Numbered from the stretch's first letter, positions 44,365 to 53,940 are shown. The stretch: 64,000 bases of DNA from Streptomyces novaecaesareae (GCF_000716875.1 NZ_JNWQ01000035.1:71477-135476), one strand, 5' to 3'. Made by a program: numbers and translations. The notes: generated from the letters alone by a model not told the origin.

Positions 44365-44911
44365 GACCCCTCGCCGGAGCCGTCATCGGGCCGTCACCGG
44401 GCCGCCGCCGGGGCTGTTGCCGGGGCTGTCGCCGGGGCCTTCGCGGGCTCCCCGCCCGGGTCGCCCACGCGGGTGACCGGACGTCAACAAGGCCCCTGAC
44501 CTGGCCGCTCTTACGGGCGAACTCCCCTCCGCCGCACGGCAGTCCGAGGCCGTTGCGTGAACTTGTCAGCCGGCGACCGGTTCTGATCGTTCGCCAGACG
44601 GGGAAAGTCAGGGGTTGCCGAGCCCCAAGACTGGGAAACCGTCCGCCAGACAGCCGAATTGGTCACCCTGGGCACCTGTTCGATCACGTTGAGCCGGATG
44701 AACGGTGACAGCTCCGGTCAGTGTCAGCCGAATATGCACAACAAATGGATCCCAAACGACCACTTCGACCACACGGTGTAGCTGTCATTGCACAAAGCGT
44801 TATTCTCTCCTGGATGCACGTCACCACGCGTCCCGCTCGAACGGACGCTTCGGGGAGTGCTCTCCGCGCAGGCGGAGGTGATCCGTCCACAGTTCTGCCT
44901 CTGGGAGTCCC
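44365..44911 (+). other. 547-nt regulatory gap upstream of bldN
   Basis: No gene is supported. The first 100 nt carry degenerate CCGGGGCTGT-type repeats. From about 44540 the composition becomes less GC-rich. TATTCT (44801-44806) may be a -10, but no matching -35 is clear. TCACCACGCGT (44821-44831) keeps the outer bases (TnAC and GnGT) of the BldD palindrome, and bldN is a known BldD target. Confidence 0.45.
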
Positions 44912-45790
44912 GTGTACCCACCCGTCCGGAACGACGCGCCTGCACCCTCCCGCCCGTCGTCCGCGCCCCTGCGCCCCCGCACCGGCCACCGCGGTCGGCC
45001 GACCGCCGAACGGCAGATCTCCACCGGCCTGGACCTACTGCGCAGCCTGCTCCTCAGCCAGCTCGCCGCCTCACCCCAACTCGCGCCCGCCGGCGGATCG
45101 TTCGGCCACCCCCACGGCACCGGCCTGGCGCTGCGCACCACCGCCGCCGGCTCGGCCGGCACCGGCTCGCGCGGCCGCACCGGCACCACCGGCGTCGGCC
45201 GCGGCCGCTCCCGCACGGCGGCCGGCCCCGGCTACGAGACCGAGCACAACCCGATCATGGAGCTGGTCGAGCGGGCCCAGGCCGGCGAGAGCGACGCCTT
45301 CGGGCGGCTCTACGACCACTACGCGGACACCGTCTACCGCTACATCTACTACCGCGTCGGCAGCCGGGCCACCGCCGAGGACCTCACCAGCGAGACGTTC
45401 CTGCGCGCGCTGCGCCGGATCGGCACCTTCACCTGGCAGGGCCGCGACTTCGGCGCCTGGCTGGTCACCATCGCCCGCAACCTGGTCGCCGACCACTTCA
45501 AGTCCAGCCGCTTCCGGCTGGAGGTCACCACCGGCGAGATGCTGGACTCCAACGAGTGCGAGCGCAGCCCGGAGGACTCGGTGCTGGAGTCGCTCTCCAA
45601 CGCCGCCCTGCTGGACGCGGTGCGGCGGCTCAACCCGCAGCAGCAGGAGTGCGTCACGCTGCGCTTCCTGCAAGGGCTCTCGGTGGCCGAGACGGCACGG
45701 ATCATGGGCAAGAACGAGGGCGCCATCAAGACCCTCCAGTACCGCGCCGTGCGCACCCTGGCCCGGCTGCTCCCGCCCGACGCGCGGTGA
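44912..45790 (+). CDS. bldN: ECF sigma factor BldN (with N-terminal pro-sequence)
   Basis: BldN is the extracytoplasmic-function sigma factor that drives chaplin, rodlin and bldM expression during aerial growth. The 292-residue protein has a long unconserved N-terminus (residues 1 to about 112), as in S. coelicolor where it is made as a pro-form. Region 2 follows (MELVERAQAGESDAFGRLYD; TVYRYIYYRVG; ATAEDLTSETFLRALRRI), then region 4 (LNPQQQECVTLRFLQGLSV; MGKNEGAIKTLQYRAVR). The sequence agrees closely with BldN as I remember it. GTG start at 44912 with GGAG 4 nt upstream. Its membrane anti-sigma gene follows after 270 nt. Confidence 0.97.
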   Translation: MYPPVRNDAPAPSRPSSAPLRPRTGHRGRPTAERQISTGLDLLRSLLLSQLAASPQLAPAGGSFGHPHGTGLALRTTAAGSAGTGSRGRTGTTGVGRGRSRTAAGPGYETEHNPIMELVERAQAGESDAFGRLYDHYADTVYRYIYYRVGSRATAEDLTSETFLRALRRIGTFTWQGRDFGAWLVTIARNLVADHFKSSRFRLEVTTGEMLDSNECERSPEDSVLESLSNAALLDAVRRLNPQQQECVTLRFLQGLSVAETARIMGKNEGAIKTLQYRAVRTLARLLPPDAR

Positions 45791-46060
45791 GCCGGCCGTG
45801 ACCGAGGGGGAGATGGCCTCCGGGCAGCCCGGCCGGACGTCACCGTCCGCGCCCGACCGACACGTCAGAGTGAACGGTCGATCCGATGATCAGCCGTGCG
45901 TAACCGACCGCCCGTACCGATCGTTGGCCAACGTGCAAACCCCCACTGGGCAGACGGTCAAGTCGAATTGTGACCTGTCACCCGATGGAGTGGCTTTGGC
46001 CCGCCGGGGCAACCGTCCGGCAGGCCGGGGTGTCGACAACGACGAAGGGAGGTGTGGCCC

Positions 46061-47341
46061 GTGACGGCAAACGTGCTGGAGCACCGGCGGGCGAAGGCCT
46101 TCGCCGAGGCGCTGGAGGCCCACCGGACGGAGCAACGCGCTGCGGCCAACGCGGAATCGGCCAACACCGCTGGTGTCAAGGCCCGTTCGGCCGCGATGGC
46201 CGAACTGGTCGGCCTGACCGACACGCTGGGAGCGCTGCCCGCACCGGTGCTGGACCGCGAGGTCCGAACGGTCCAACGCGCCCAGCTGATGGCCGCCTTC
46301 GAGCAGGCCTTCGCCGGCGGACCGGGCGCCGCGGTGCCCCGCCAGCGCCGGCACCGGGCGATCCGGACGGCGCCACGCGGACGCTGGAGCCGCCGGTTCG
46401 CGATCGGCGGGCTGGTCGCCGGGCTCGCCGTCGGCAGCCTGGCCGGCGCCGCCGCCGCGAGTTCCAACGCCCTTCCCGGGGACACGCTGTACGGGCTCAA
46501 GCGTGGCCTCGAAGGGCTCCGGCTCGACTTCGCGGGCGACGACTCCGAGCGCGGCGAACTGCTGCTCGACCACGCCGCCACCCGGCTCGGCGAGGCCAAG
46601 GTCCTGGTCGGCCGCACCGGCCCGGCGGGCGGGCTCAGCCCGGCGACCGTCGAGCAGGTCCGCCACGCCCTGGACGACATGCACACCGACGCCCTCAAGG
46701 GTCGCGAGCTGCTGCGCTCGGTCTACCGCAGCAACGGCTCGCTCGACCCGATGCGCGCGCTGGCCGGCTTCGCCCACGACGAGGACGGCCGCTGGACCGA
46801 GCTGCAGGGCAAACTGCCCGTCCAGCTGACCCAGCAGGCCAGCCTGGTGAACCAGCTCTTCGACGACATAAGCGAGGACGTCGCGCCCCTGCGGCTGGCC
46901 CAGCCCCCCGCCAGGAGCGGTGGCACGGGCGGCCCCGGAGCGGGCGACGACTCGACCGGCTCCCCCGCCGGCACCCCGGCGGGCGGTTCCGGCGCCGCGC
47001 CGGGCGACCAGGCCCCGGGCGGCGGAGCGACCGGCGGCAAGCGCCCCGGTGGCAGCGCGGCCCCGGCCAACCCCGGCACCGGCGCGACGGGCGGCAGCGG
47101 CAAGGGCGGCGGTCTGCCGAGCACCCTGCCCACCAGCGCCCCGGACGCCGTCAACGGGCTGGTCGGCGACCTCACCAGCGGGCTCACCGGTGCCAAGCCC
47201 GCGCCGAGCGCCGACGTGGCCCCGCCGCAGGTGCCCCAGCCGTCCGGCACACCCGGTGTCCCGGACGCGGCCCGTCAGGGCGTCGAGGTGCCCCCTCTGG
47301 TTCCGGGCCTGCTGCCCGGGCTGCGGATCCTCGGCGGCTGA
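46061..47341 (+). CDS. rsbN: Anti-sigma factor RsbN
   Basis: RsbN holds BldN inactive at the membrane. The 426-residue protein has a cytoplasmic sigma-binding part (residues 1-110, helical, with KARSAAMAELVGLTDTLGALP), one membrane segment (residues about 113-133, FAIGGLVAGLAVGSLAGAAAA), and an extracytoplasmic DUF5667-like domain (SNALPGDTLYGLKRGLEGLRL; GELLLDHAATRLGEAK). The last 120 residues are Gly/Ala/Pro-rich and probably disordered. GTG 46061 with GGGAGG 8 nt upstream. A bidirectional hairpin follows the stop. The pairing with bldN is conserved in streptomycetes. Confidence 0.95.
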   Translation: MTANVLEHRRAKAFAEALEAHRTEQRAAANAESANTAGVKARSAAMAELVGLTDTLGALPAPVLDREVRTVQRAQLMAAFEQAFAGGPGAAVPRQRRHRAIRTAPRGRWSRRFAIGGLVAGLAVGSLAGAAAASSNALPGDTLYGLKRGLEGLRLDFAGDDSERGELLLDHAATRLGEAKVLVGRTGPAGGLSPATVEQVRHALDDMHTDALKGRELLRSVYRSNGSLDPMRALAGFAHDEDGRWTELQGKLPVQLTQQASLVNQLFDDISEDVAPLRLAQPPARSGGTGGPGAGDDSTGSPAGTPAGGSGAAPGDQAPGGGATGGKRPGGSAAPANPGTGATGGSGKGGGLPSTLPTSAPDAVNGLVGDLTSGLTGAKPAPSADVAPPQVPQPSGTPGVPDAARQGVEVPPLVPGLLPGLRILGG

Positions 47342-47351
47342 CCTCAGGACT

Positions 47352-47391
47352 GCGGGGGCCCGGCGGAGTGCGATATCCGCCGGGCCCCCGC
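47352..47391. terminator. Bidirectional hairpin between rsbN and the acyltransferase
   Basis: A perfect 16-bp inverted repeat (47352-47367 with 47376-47391), 8-nt loop, between convergent genes. Confidence 0.8.
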
Positions 47392-47445
47392 TGTGTCGCC
47401 CGCCCTACCGCCCGCCGTGCCGCCCGCCGTGCCGGAAGGGCGAGG

Positions 47446-48453
47446 TCAGAAGAAGACCGAGCGCCGCTGCACCAGCAGCTGGTAGAGCGAGTGCTGGATG
47501 GTCTCCCGCACCTCGTCGGCCAGGTCGAAGACCAGCATCGGATCGTCCGCCGCCTCCGCCGGGTACCCGTCGGTGGCGATCGGCTCGCCGAAGCGGATCG
47601 TCCACTTGGTCGGCAGCGGCAGCACCCCGAGCGGCCCCAGCCAGGGGAAGGTCGGGGTGATCGGCACGTACGGCAGGCCCAGCAGCCGGGCCAGCGTCTT
47701 CACGTTGCCGACCATCGGGTAGGTCTCCTCCGCCCCGACGATCGAGCAGGGCACGATCGGCACCTTCGCCCGCAGTGCCGAGGCCACGAAGCCGCCGCGG
47801 CCGAACCGCTGGAGCTTGTAGCGCTCGGAGAACGGCTTGCCGATGCCCTTGAAGCCCTCCGGCCAGACCCCGACCACCTCGCCGCGCTCCAGCAGCGCCT
47901 GGGCGTCCTCGTTGCAGGCCAGCGTGTGGCCGGCCTTGCGGGCCAGCTCGTTGATGCCGGGCAGCACGAAGACCAGGTCTGCGGCGAGCATCCGCAGGTG
48001 GCGCTTGTTCGGGTGGTGGTCGTGGATGACCACCTGGGTCATCAGCGCGTCCAGCGGGATCGTCCCGGAGTGGTTGGCGACGATCAGCACGCCGCCCTCG
48101 GCCGGGATGTTCTCCACGCCCTGGACGTCGATCCGGAAGTACTTCTCGGCCAGCGGGCGCAGCAGCGAGAGCAGCACCTCCTCGGTGAGCTCCCGGTCGA
48201 AGCCGAACTCGTCCACCTCGTAGTCGCCGGTGACCCGGCGGCGCAGGAAGGCCAGCCGCTCGGCGGCACGGCCCTCCCAGCCCTTGCCGAGCAGCCGGGT
48301 GGCGGCCGGGCCCAGCGGCCCGGCCAGCGCTCCGCCGACGGCCCCGGCGAGCCGGTCGGCCAGCCCCGGGCCCTCGGGCGAGCTCCAGCTGGGGGCGGAC
48401 TCGATCGGGATGACCTTGGCCTCGCCCGGCGCGTTCTCGGCTGCGGCACTCAT
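47446..48453 (-). CDS. PlsC-type lysophospholipid acyltransferase
   Basis: A 335-residue acyltransferase. The catalytic block is VANHSGTIPLDALM, which has the His and Asp of the family but six residues between them rather than the usual four, as in related actinobacterial proteins. The glycerolipid-binding EVVGVWPEGFKGIGKPF follows, then IVPCSIVG. An N-terminal 100 residues precede the domain. It probably acylates a glycerolipid at the inner membrane face. ATG at 48453, 8 nt after the stop of the upstream epimerase-like gene, so they form an operon. Confidence 0.86.
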   Translation of the reverse strand: MSAAAENAPGEAKVIPIESAPSWSSPEGPGLADRLAGAVGGALAGPLGPAATRLLGKGWEGRAAERLAFLRRRVTGDYEVDEFGFDRELTEEVLLSLLRPLAEKYFRIDVQGVENIPAEGGVLIVANHSGTIPLDALMTQVVIHDHHPNKRHLRMLAADLVFVLPGINELARKAGHTLACNEDAQALLERGEVVGVWPEGFKGIGKPFSERYKLQRFGRGGFVASALRAKVPIVPCSIVGAEETYPMVGNVKTLARLLGLPYVPITPTFPWLGPLGVLPLPTKWTIRFGEPIATDGYPAEAADDPMLVFDLADEVRETIQHSLYQLLVQRRSVFF

Positions 48454-48461
48454 CGCGGGGT

Positions 48462-49586
48462 TCAGCTCCTCGGTCGGCGGGGGCGGTTCGGTACGGCGCC
48501 CGGTGCGGCGGGGTCCGCCCCTTCCGGGCCGAGCAGGGCGGCGAGCCGGTCGGTGACGGCGGCCAGCCGCTCGGGCGGCAGCAGGCCCGGGCCCCGGGCG
48601 GCGGCGAAGTCGGCGAAGGCCTGCGGGGTGGTGAACGCCGGGCGGTAGCCGAAGGTCTCGCGCAGCCGGGTGGTGTCCACCACCCGGCCGTGGGTGAGCA
48701 GCCGCAGCTGCTCCGGGGAGACGTCGACCAGCCGGGTCTGCCGGGCCAGCACGGCCATCCAGCTGACGGCGGGCAGCAGCAGCGGCAGGGTGGGCCGGCC
48801 GAGCCGGCGGGCGCACTGGGAGAGCAGCAGGACGCCCTCCCCCGCCACGTTGAAGGTCCCGGTGTTGACGGTGCCCGGCTCGGGCTCGACGCAGGCCCGG
48901 CAGAGCACGGCGACGGCGTCGTCCTCGTGCACGAACTGCAGCCGCGGGTCGTAGCCGAGGACGGTCGGCAGCACCGGCAGTGCGAAGTACTCGCTGAGCG
49001 GGGTGTCCGCGTTCGGGCCGACGATGTTGGCGAAGCGCAGCACCGTCACGGCGACGTCCGGGCGGCGCCGGGCGAAGCCGCGGACGTAGCCCTCGACCTC
49101 GGCCGCGTCCTTGGCGAAGCCCCCGCCGGGCGGGTCCTTCGGCTGGATCCGCTCGCTGAACACGGCCGGGTCGCGGGGCGCGGACCCGTAGACGCCGGTG
49201 GTGGACTTCACCACCAGCCGGCGCACCCCGGGCGCCTTCTGGCAGGCGCCGAGCAGCTGCATGGTGCCGATGACGTTGGCCTCCTTCACCGCGGAGCGGT
49301 TGGTGGAGCCAAGGCCGGTGGCGCTGACGCTGAGGTGCACGACGGTGTCCACCCGGTGCTCGGCGAGCACCCGGGACAGTGCCGGGCGGCGCAGGTCGAG
49401 CTGGTGGAAGCGGTACGGGGCGGCCGGGCCGGGCGGCTCCTCGGCCGGCAGCCGGGGCGGCTGCACGTCCACGCCGACGACCAGGTCCACGCCGGGGAGG
49501 CGGCGGACCTCGGCGGCGAAGCGGGCACCGAGATGGCGTGCCACGCCGGTGACGAGCACGACCACGCCCACGGTGCTGCACCCCAT
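48462..49586 (-). CDS. NAD-dependent epimerase/dehydratase family protein (extended SDR)
   Basis: A 374-residue Rossmann-fold protein. The nucleotide motif at the N-terminus is atypical: VVLVTGVARHLGARFAAE replaces GxxGxxG. The rest fits extended SDRs: VDTVVHLSVSATG, then the VYGSA region where the Tyr of YxxxK is not clearly placed, then RFANIVGPNADTPLSEYF and FNVAGEGVLLLS. Catalytic competence as an epimerase is therefore uncertain. It is followed closely by the acyltransferase and may act in lipid or cell-envelope metabolism. Confidence 0.83.
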   Translation of the reverse strand: MGCSTVGVVVLVTGVARHLGARFAAEVRRLPGVDLVVGVDVQPPRLPAEEPPGPAAPYRFHQLDLRRPALSRVLAEHRVDTVVHLSVSATGLGSTNRSAVKEANVIGTMQLLGACQKAPGVRRLVVKSTTGVYGSAPRDPAVFSERIQPKDPPGGGFAKDAAEVEGYVRGFARRRPDVAVTVLRFANIVGPNADTPLSEYFALPVLPTVLGYDPRLQFVHEDDAVAVLCRACVEPEPGTVNTGTFNVAGEGVLLLSQCARRLGRPTLPLLLPAVSWMAVLARQTRLVDVSPEQLRLLTHGRVVDTTRLRETFGYRPAFTTPQAFADFAAARGPGLLPPERLAAVTDRLAALLGPEGADPAAPGAVPNRPRRPRS

Positions 49587-49740
49587 TCCCTCGACCCGAA
49601 CGGCCTGCGTGCACCGTACCGCGCCGCCCCACCGGGCCGTGAAACGACACCGTGCGCTGAAACGACACCGCCCGCCCCGGGCCGCAGGGGCCGGGACGGG
49701 CGGTGGAAGCGCTGGGCGCGCTGGGCGCGGCCGGGGGCGC

Positions 49741-49839
49741 TTACTTCTTGTTGCGACGCTGAACGCGGGTCCTCTTCAGAAGCTTGCGGTGCTTCTTCTT
49801 GGCCATACGCTTGCGACGCTTCTTGATGACAGAGCCCAC
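49741..49839 (-). CDS. Small ribosomal protein bS22 (AURKAIP1/COX24 domain)
   Basis: A 32-residue gene that is easy to miss: GTG 49839 to TAA 49741, with GAGGG 7 nt upstream. The product starts [20 protein letters not shown] and ends [10 protein letters not shown]; about 60% of residues are Lys or Arg. It matches the actinobacterial AURKAIP1/COX24 protein identified as bS22 in mycobacterial 30S structures. In S. coelicolor the equivalent lies between the epimerase-like gene and the BldC-type regulator, the same order as here. Confidence 0.92.
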   Translation of the reverse strand: MGSVIKKRRKRMAKKKHRKLLKRTRVQRRNKK

Positions 49840-50028
49840 GGAACAACCCTCGCTCACTGAGACTCTCGTCCGTGAGAGACGGAGTCCATACGACTGACGT
49901 GAGGGCCTAGCCTACCGTCCGGGACGCTCGGGCTGTAATCGCGCTCCCCGAGAAGGGGAAACTCACGGGAAATCCGGGGCGAACGGGACCGGTGCCGCGG
50001 CTGCGGACCGGCCCCGCCGACCCTGGCC

Positions 50029-50238
50029 CTACGCGCTCTCTAGCCGCACGTAGGACTCCTTGAGGTACTCGTGAACCGCCTGCTGGGGCACCCGGAAGGA
50101 CCGTCCGACCCGGATGGCCGGCAGCTCTCCGCTGTGCACCAGGCGGTACACCGTCATCTTGGACACCCGCATGACCGCGGCGACCTCCGCCACGGTCAGG
50201 AAGACGACTTCCTGCAGGGGACGCTCCACGGAACTCAT
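50029..50238 (-). CDS. bdtA: BldC/MerR-type HTH DNA-binding protein (BdtA-like)
   Basis: A 69-residue winged-helix protein of the excisionase/BldC family: LTVAEVAAVMRVSKMTVYRLVHSGELPAIRVGRSFRVPQQAVHEYL. I chose ATG 50238 (MSSVERPLQEV); ATG 50244 is two codons upstream. The order bS22, HTH protein, acuC-like gene and near-identity to my memory of S. coelicolor BdtA (a BldD target) support the name. Such proteins bind DNA as regulators of development or metabolism; its targets are unknown. Confidence 0.85.
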   Translation of the reverse strand: MSSVERPLQEVVFLTVAEVAAVMRVSKMTVYRLVHSGELPAIRVGRSFRVPQQAVHEYLKESYVRLESA

Positions 50239-50463
50239 GACCATCACCCGACCCTTACCCGTGTGCAAGGCACCGGCTTCCCCTCCGGTGACTCCACCGG
50301 CACACGTGTATCCCCAGAGTAGTTATGGGTGGTACCAGTGGGAAGAGGGGAAGTGCAGTCCTCGTACGGTGAGAGATAGGACTGTTGCAGTACGTAGCCG
50401 CTCGGCGGTTCGCACGGGTCGGCGTACGCACCGCCCGGCCGGCCGGTGGTCCGGGCGGCGGGA

Positions 50464-51660
50464 TCAGGCCAGCAGGCCGTGGTGGGGGAAGACCGCGCGG
50501 CGGCCGGCGAGGATGGCCTGATCGAGCCGGTCGGCCGGATCGTAACCCGCGTCGAAGTCGCGCCAGGCCGGGCGGGCGCCGTCGGTCATCCGCAGCGGGG
50601 CCGGGCGGCGGGTGCGGCGGTAGACCTCGGCGCGCCAGGACTCGGGGGTCTCGGTGGCCGGGTCGACGGGCCGGCCGGCGGCGGTGGCGACCAGGTGGGT
50701 CCAGCTGCGCGGGACGACGTCCACCACGGCGTAGCCGCCTCCACCGGTGGCCACCCAGCGGCCGCCGGCGTGGCGGTGGGCCAGGTCGTGCAGTTCCTCG
50801 GCGATCAGCCGCTGGGCGTCGACGGTGACGGCGAGGTGGGCGAGCGGGTCCTCCACGTGGGTGTCGGCGCCGTGCTGGGTGACCAGGACCTGTGGCCGGA
50901 ACGCGTCCAGCAGTTCGGGCACCAGGGCGTGGAAGGCGCGCAGCCAGCCGGCGTCACCGGTGCCGGCCGGCAGCGGCAGGTTGGCGGCGGATCCGGGGGC
51001 GTCCGGGCCGCCGGTCTCCATGGGCCAGCCGGTCTGCGGGAAGAGCGTGGCGGGGTGCTCGTGCAGCGAGATCGTGAGCACCCGGGGGTCGTTCCAGAAG
51101 GCCTCCTGCACGCCGTCGCCGTGGTGGACGTCCACGTCGACGTAGGCGACCCGCTCGGCGCCGAGTTCGAGCAGCCGGGCGATGGCCAGCGCCGGGTCGT
51201 TGTAGATGCAGAAGCCGGAGGCCTTGCCGGGCATCGCGTGGTGCAGCCCGCCGGCGAAGTTGACGGCGTGCGGGGTCTCGCCGCGCCAGACGGCCTCGGC
51301 GGCGGCCACGGACTGGCCGGCGATCAGCGCGGAGGCCGAATGGATCGCGGGGAAGGACCAGTTGTCGTCGGTGCCGAGTCCGTGCCGGGGGTCGGACCGC
51401 TCGGGGTGGGCGGCGGCCTGTTTGACGGCCTCGACGTACTCCCGGGTGTGCACCAGCCGGAGGGTGGAGTCGCCGGCGGGCGGCGCGGACCGGACGGTCA
51501 CCCCGGGGCCGCCGTTCAGCCCGAGGGCCTCGACCAGACGCATGGTGAGGGCCAGCCGGGTCGGGTCCATCGGGTGGCCGGGGCCGAAGTCGTAGGCGGT
51601 GACGGCCTCGTCCCAGAAGAGGTGCAGGCCGCAGGGGGTGTCACGCTCGGCTTCGGGCAT
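50464..51660 (-). CDS. acuC: AcuC-like histone deacetylase family protein
   Basis: A 398-residue zinc-dependent class I-type deacetylase: GGLHHAMPGKASGFCIYND (catalytic histidines), YVDVDVHHGDGVQ (zinc Asp and His), TQHGADTHVEDPL, and GGGGYAVVDVV. AcuC deacetylates acetyl-CoA synthetase in Bacillus; a similar role or other lysine deacetylation is likely here. ATG 51660 gives the expected N-terminus. The gene is transcribed alone or with the MFS gene 86 nt upstream. Confidence 0.92.
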   Translation of the reverse strand: MPEAERDTPCGLHLFWDEAVTAYDFGPGHPMDPTRLALTMRLVEALGLNGGPGVTVRSAPPAGDSTLRLVHTREYVEAVKQAAAHPERSDPRHGLGTDDNWSFPAIHSASALIAGQSVAAAEAVWRGETPHAVNFAGGLHHAMPGKASGFCIYNDPALAIARLLELGAERVAYVDVDVHHGDGVQEAFWNDPRVLTISLHEHPATLFPQTGWPMETGGPDAPGSAANLPLPAGTGDAGWLRAFHALVPELLDAFRPQVLVTQHGADTHVEDPLAHLAVTVDAQRLIAEELHDLAHRHAGGRWVATGGGGYAVVDVVPRSWTHLVATAAGRPVDPATETPESWRAEVYRRTRRPAPLRMTDGARPAWRDFDAGYDPADRLDQAILAGRRAVFPHHGLLA

Positions 51661-51746
51661 GGCCTCCACCGTAGCGGGTGGCGGTGGCCGGACCGCCGCC
51701 AGGGCGGGCCGGGGCGGCGGCCCCCGCCCCGGCCCTGCCCCCGCCG

Positions 51747-52961
51747 TCACGCGGCGGCGGGGGCCAACGCGGGCGCCGGGGCGAAGCGGTCGGCCAGCGG
51801 CAGAACGGCGAGCACCAGCAGCATCGGGGCCAGCAGCGCCCAGCGGTACGAGCTCGCGTCGGCGATCGCCCCGACCAGCGGCGAACCGATCAGGAAACCC
51901 ACGTAGTTGAAGAGGTTGAGCCGGGCCACCGCGGCGTCCGAATCGGCCGGGAAGAGCCGCCCGCCCGCCGCGAAGACCTGCGGGATGATCGCGCAGATGC
52001 CGAACCCCAGCACGGTGAACCCGGCGATGCCCGCCCAGGCCGCGGGCGCGACGGCCGCCACCCCGAAGCCGAACGCGGCCAGCGCGGCGCCGGCCCGGAC
52101 CACCGGGACGGCACCGAAGCGCTGCACCGCGCGGTCCCCCAGGGCCCGGCCGAGCAGCATCGCGAGCATGTAGCCGAGGTAGGAGAGCTTGGCGAGGTCC
52201 TCCCGGCTGCCCAGGCCGTCGGTGAGGTACTTGACGCTGTAGTTGGAGACCGAGGCGTCGGCGATGTACGCGAAGGCCATCGCCAGGCAGAGCGGCAGCA
52301 GCGGCCGCCAGGGGATGGACCGGGCGGCGGCCTCGGCGGCCTCCCGGACGGCGTCGCCGAGTTCGGCGGGGCCGGCGAATCTGGTGCCGGTCAGCACCGC
52401 GAGCGGGGCGATCACCGCGGCGGCCGTGCCGAACAGCACCGGCAGCCCGAGGTCGTAGTGCGAACCGAGGCCGGCGAGGGCCGCGCCGACGATGCCGCCG
52501 AGACTGAACGCGGCATGGAAGCCGATCATGATCGAGCGGCCGTAGCGGTGCTGCAGGCCCACCCCGAGCATGTTCATACTGGCGTCCAGCGCGCCCACCA
52601 GCAGGCCGAACGCGCCCAGGGCCAGGGCGAGTTGCCACAGCGAGTCGCCCAGCCCGGCGGCCGCGAGGCTGAGGCAGACGGCGGGCTGGACGACCCGCAG
52701 CACGGCCCGCGCCCCGGTGCGCTTCACCAGCTGCTCGGAGGCGATCGAGCCGGCCCCGGCCAGGATCGGCACCGCGGCCAGGAAGACCGGCAGCAGCCCG
52801 TCGCTCAGCCCGTACCGGTGCTGGATCTCGGGGATGCAGGTGACCAGCAGGGCGAAGGTGGCGCCCTGGAGCAGGAAGCTGACGGCGAGCGCGGCCCGCC
52901 CGACCCGCAGGCCGGGCGCCGTCGGGGACGGGACGGGCGGCACGGACGGCGCGGCACTCAT
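51747..52961 (-). CDS. MFS transporter (YbjJ-like, 12 TMS)
   Basis: A 404-residue major facilitator with about 12 hydrophobic segments. The N-terminal LLVTCIPEIQHRYGLSDGLLPVFL, SLGGIVGAALAG and RSIMIGFHAAFSLG blocks recall the YbjJ group of sugar- or fucose-permease-like MFS proteins rather than drug exporters. GGAGG is 5 nt before the ATG. Substrate unknown. Confidence 0.85.
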   Translation of the reverse strand: MSAAPSVPPVPSPTAPGLRVGRAALAVSFLLQGATFALLVTCIPEIQHRYGLSDGLLPVFLAAVPILAGAGSIASEQLVKRTGARAVLRVVQPAVCLSLAAAGLGDSLWQLALALGAFGLLVGALDASMNMLGVGLQHRYGRSIMIGFHAAFSLGGIVGAALAGLGSHYDLGLPVLFGTAAAVIAPLAVLTGTRFAGPAELGDAVREAAEAAARSIPWRPLLPLCLAMAFAYIADASVSNYSVKYLTDGLGSREDLAKLSYLGYMLAMLLGRALGDRAVQRFGAVPVVRAGAALAAFGFGVAAVAPAAWAGIAGFTVLGFGICAIIPQVFAAGGRLFPADSDAAVARLNLFNYVGFLIGSPLVGAIADASSYRWALLAPMLLVLAVLPLADRFAPAPALAPAAA

Positions 52962-53112
52962 ACGGACCTCCACACGGGCCTCCGCAACGGGCCTCCTGGC
53001 GACCTCGCTACCGACCGGTAGGACGATGTTGGCGAGAGCGTAGGCGGTGCGCCGCGTTTGCGGGAGGGGTCGCGCAGGGACTACCGCTCCGCCCTTCCGT
53101 CCCGGCCGCCTC

Positions 53113-53940
53113 CTACTTCCCGCCGGAGGCCAGCTCCCGGGAGCGGTCCCGGGCCGCCTCCAGGGCACCCAGCAGCGCGGCCCGCACACCGTGGTTCTCC
53201 AGCTCGCGGATGGCCGCGATGGTGGTGCCCGCCGGGGAGGTGACCGCCTCGCGCAGCTTCACCGGGTGCTCGCCGGAGTCGCGCAGCATCACCGAGGCGC
53301 CGATCGCGGACTGCACGATCAGGTCGTGCGCCACCTGCCGGGGCAGGCCGAGCAGGATGCCGGCGTCGGTCATCGCCTCGACCAGGAAGTAGAAGTAGGC
53401 CGGGCCGGAGCCGGACAGCGCGGTGGCCGCGTCCTGCTGGGACTCGGGCAGCCGCAGCGCCTTGCCGACCGAGCTGAAGATCTGCTCCGCCCGCGCCAGG
53501 TGCTCCTCGGAGGCGTGCGAGCCCGCCGAGATGACGCTCATCCCCTCGTCCACCAGGACCGGCGTGTTGGGCATCACCCGGACCACCGGGGTGCCGGCCG
53601 CCAGCCGCTGCTCGAACCAGGCGGTGGGGATGCCGGCGGCGGCCGAGATCACCAGCCGGTCCGGGCTGATGTACGGGGCCAGCTCCTCCAGCAGGGTGCC
53701 CATGTCCTGCGGCTTGACCGCGAGGATCAGGGTGTCGGCGAGCTTGGCGGCCTCGGCGTTGGAGACGGCCACCACGCCGTACCGGGCGGCGAGTTCGGCC
53801 GCGCGCTCGGGACGGCGGGCGGTCACCAGGACGTCCGCCGGATCCTTGCCGGCCCGCAGCAGGCCGGAGAGCAGGGCCTCGCCGATCTTGCCGGTGCCCA
53901 GGAAGGCGATCCTCTGTCCGTGTGCTGCGCTGCTTCCCAT
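53113..53940 (-). CDS. proC: Pyrroline-5-carboxylate reductase
   Basis: ProC reduces pyrroline-5-carboxylate to proline. The 275-residue protein has the NAD(P)H motif IAFLGTGKIGEALLSGLL, then VKPQDM, RVMPNTPVLVDEG, and the dimerisation/active site SGSGPAYFYFLVEAM. ATG 53940 with AAGGAG 6 nt upstream. Proline synthesis is the expected role. Confidence 0.97.
   Translation of the reverse strand: MGSSAAHGQRIAFLGTGKIGEALLSGLLRAGKDPADVLVTARRPERAAELAARYGVVAVSNAEAAKLADTLILAVKPQDMGTLLEELAPYISPDRLVISAAAGIPTAWFEQRLAAGTPVVRVMPNTPVLVDEGMSVISAGSHASEEHLARAEQIFSSVGKALRLPESQQDAATALSGSGPAYFYFLVEAMTDAGILLGLPRQVAHDLIVQSAIGASVMLRDSGEHPVKLREAVTSPAGTTIAAIRELENHGVRAALLGALEAARDRSRELASGGK

Noticed and set aside
45970..48648. 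892-residue plus-strand open frame
   Set aside because: Shadow of rsbN and the acyltransferase; no family features and no plausible start.
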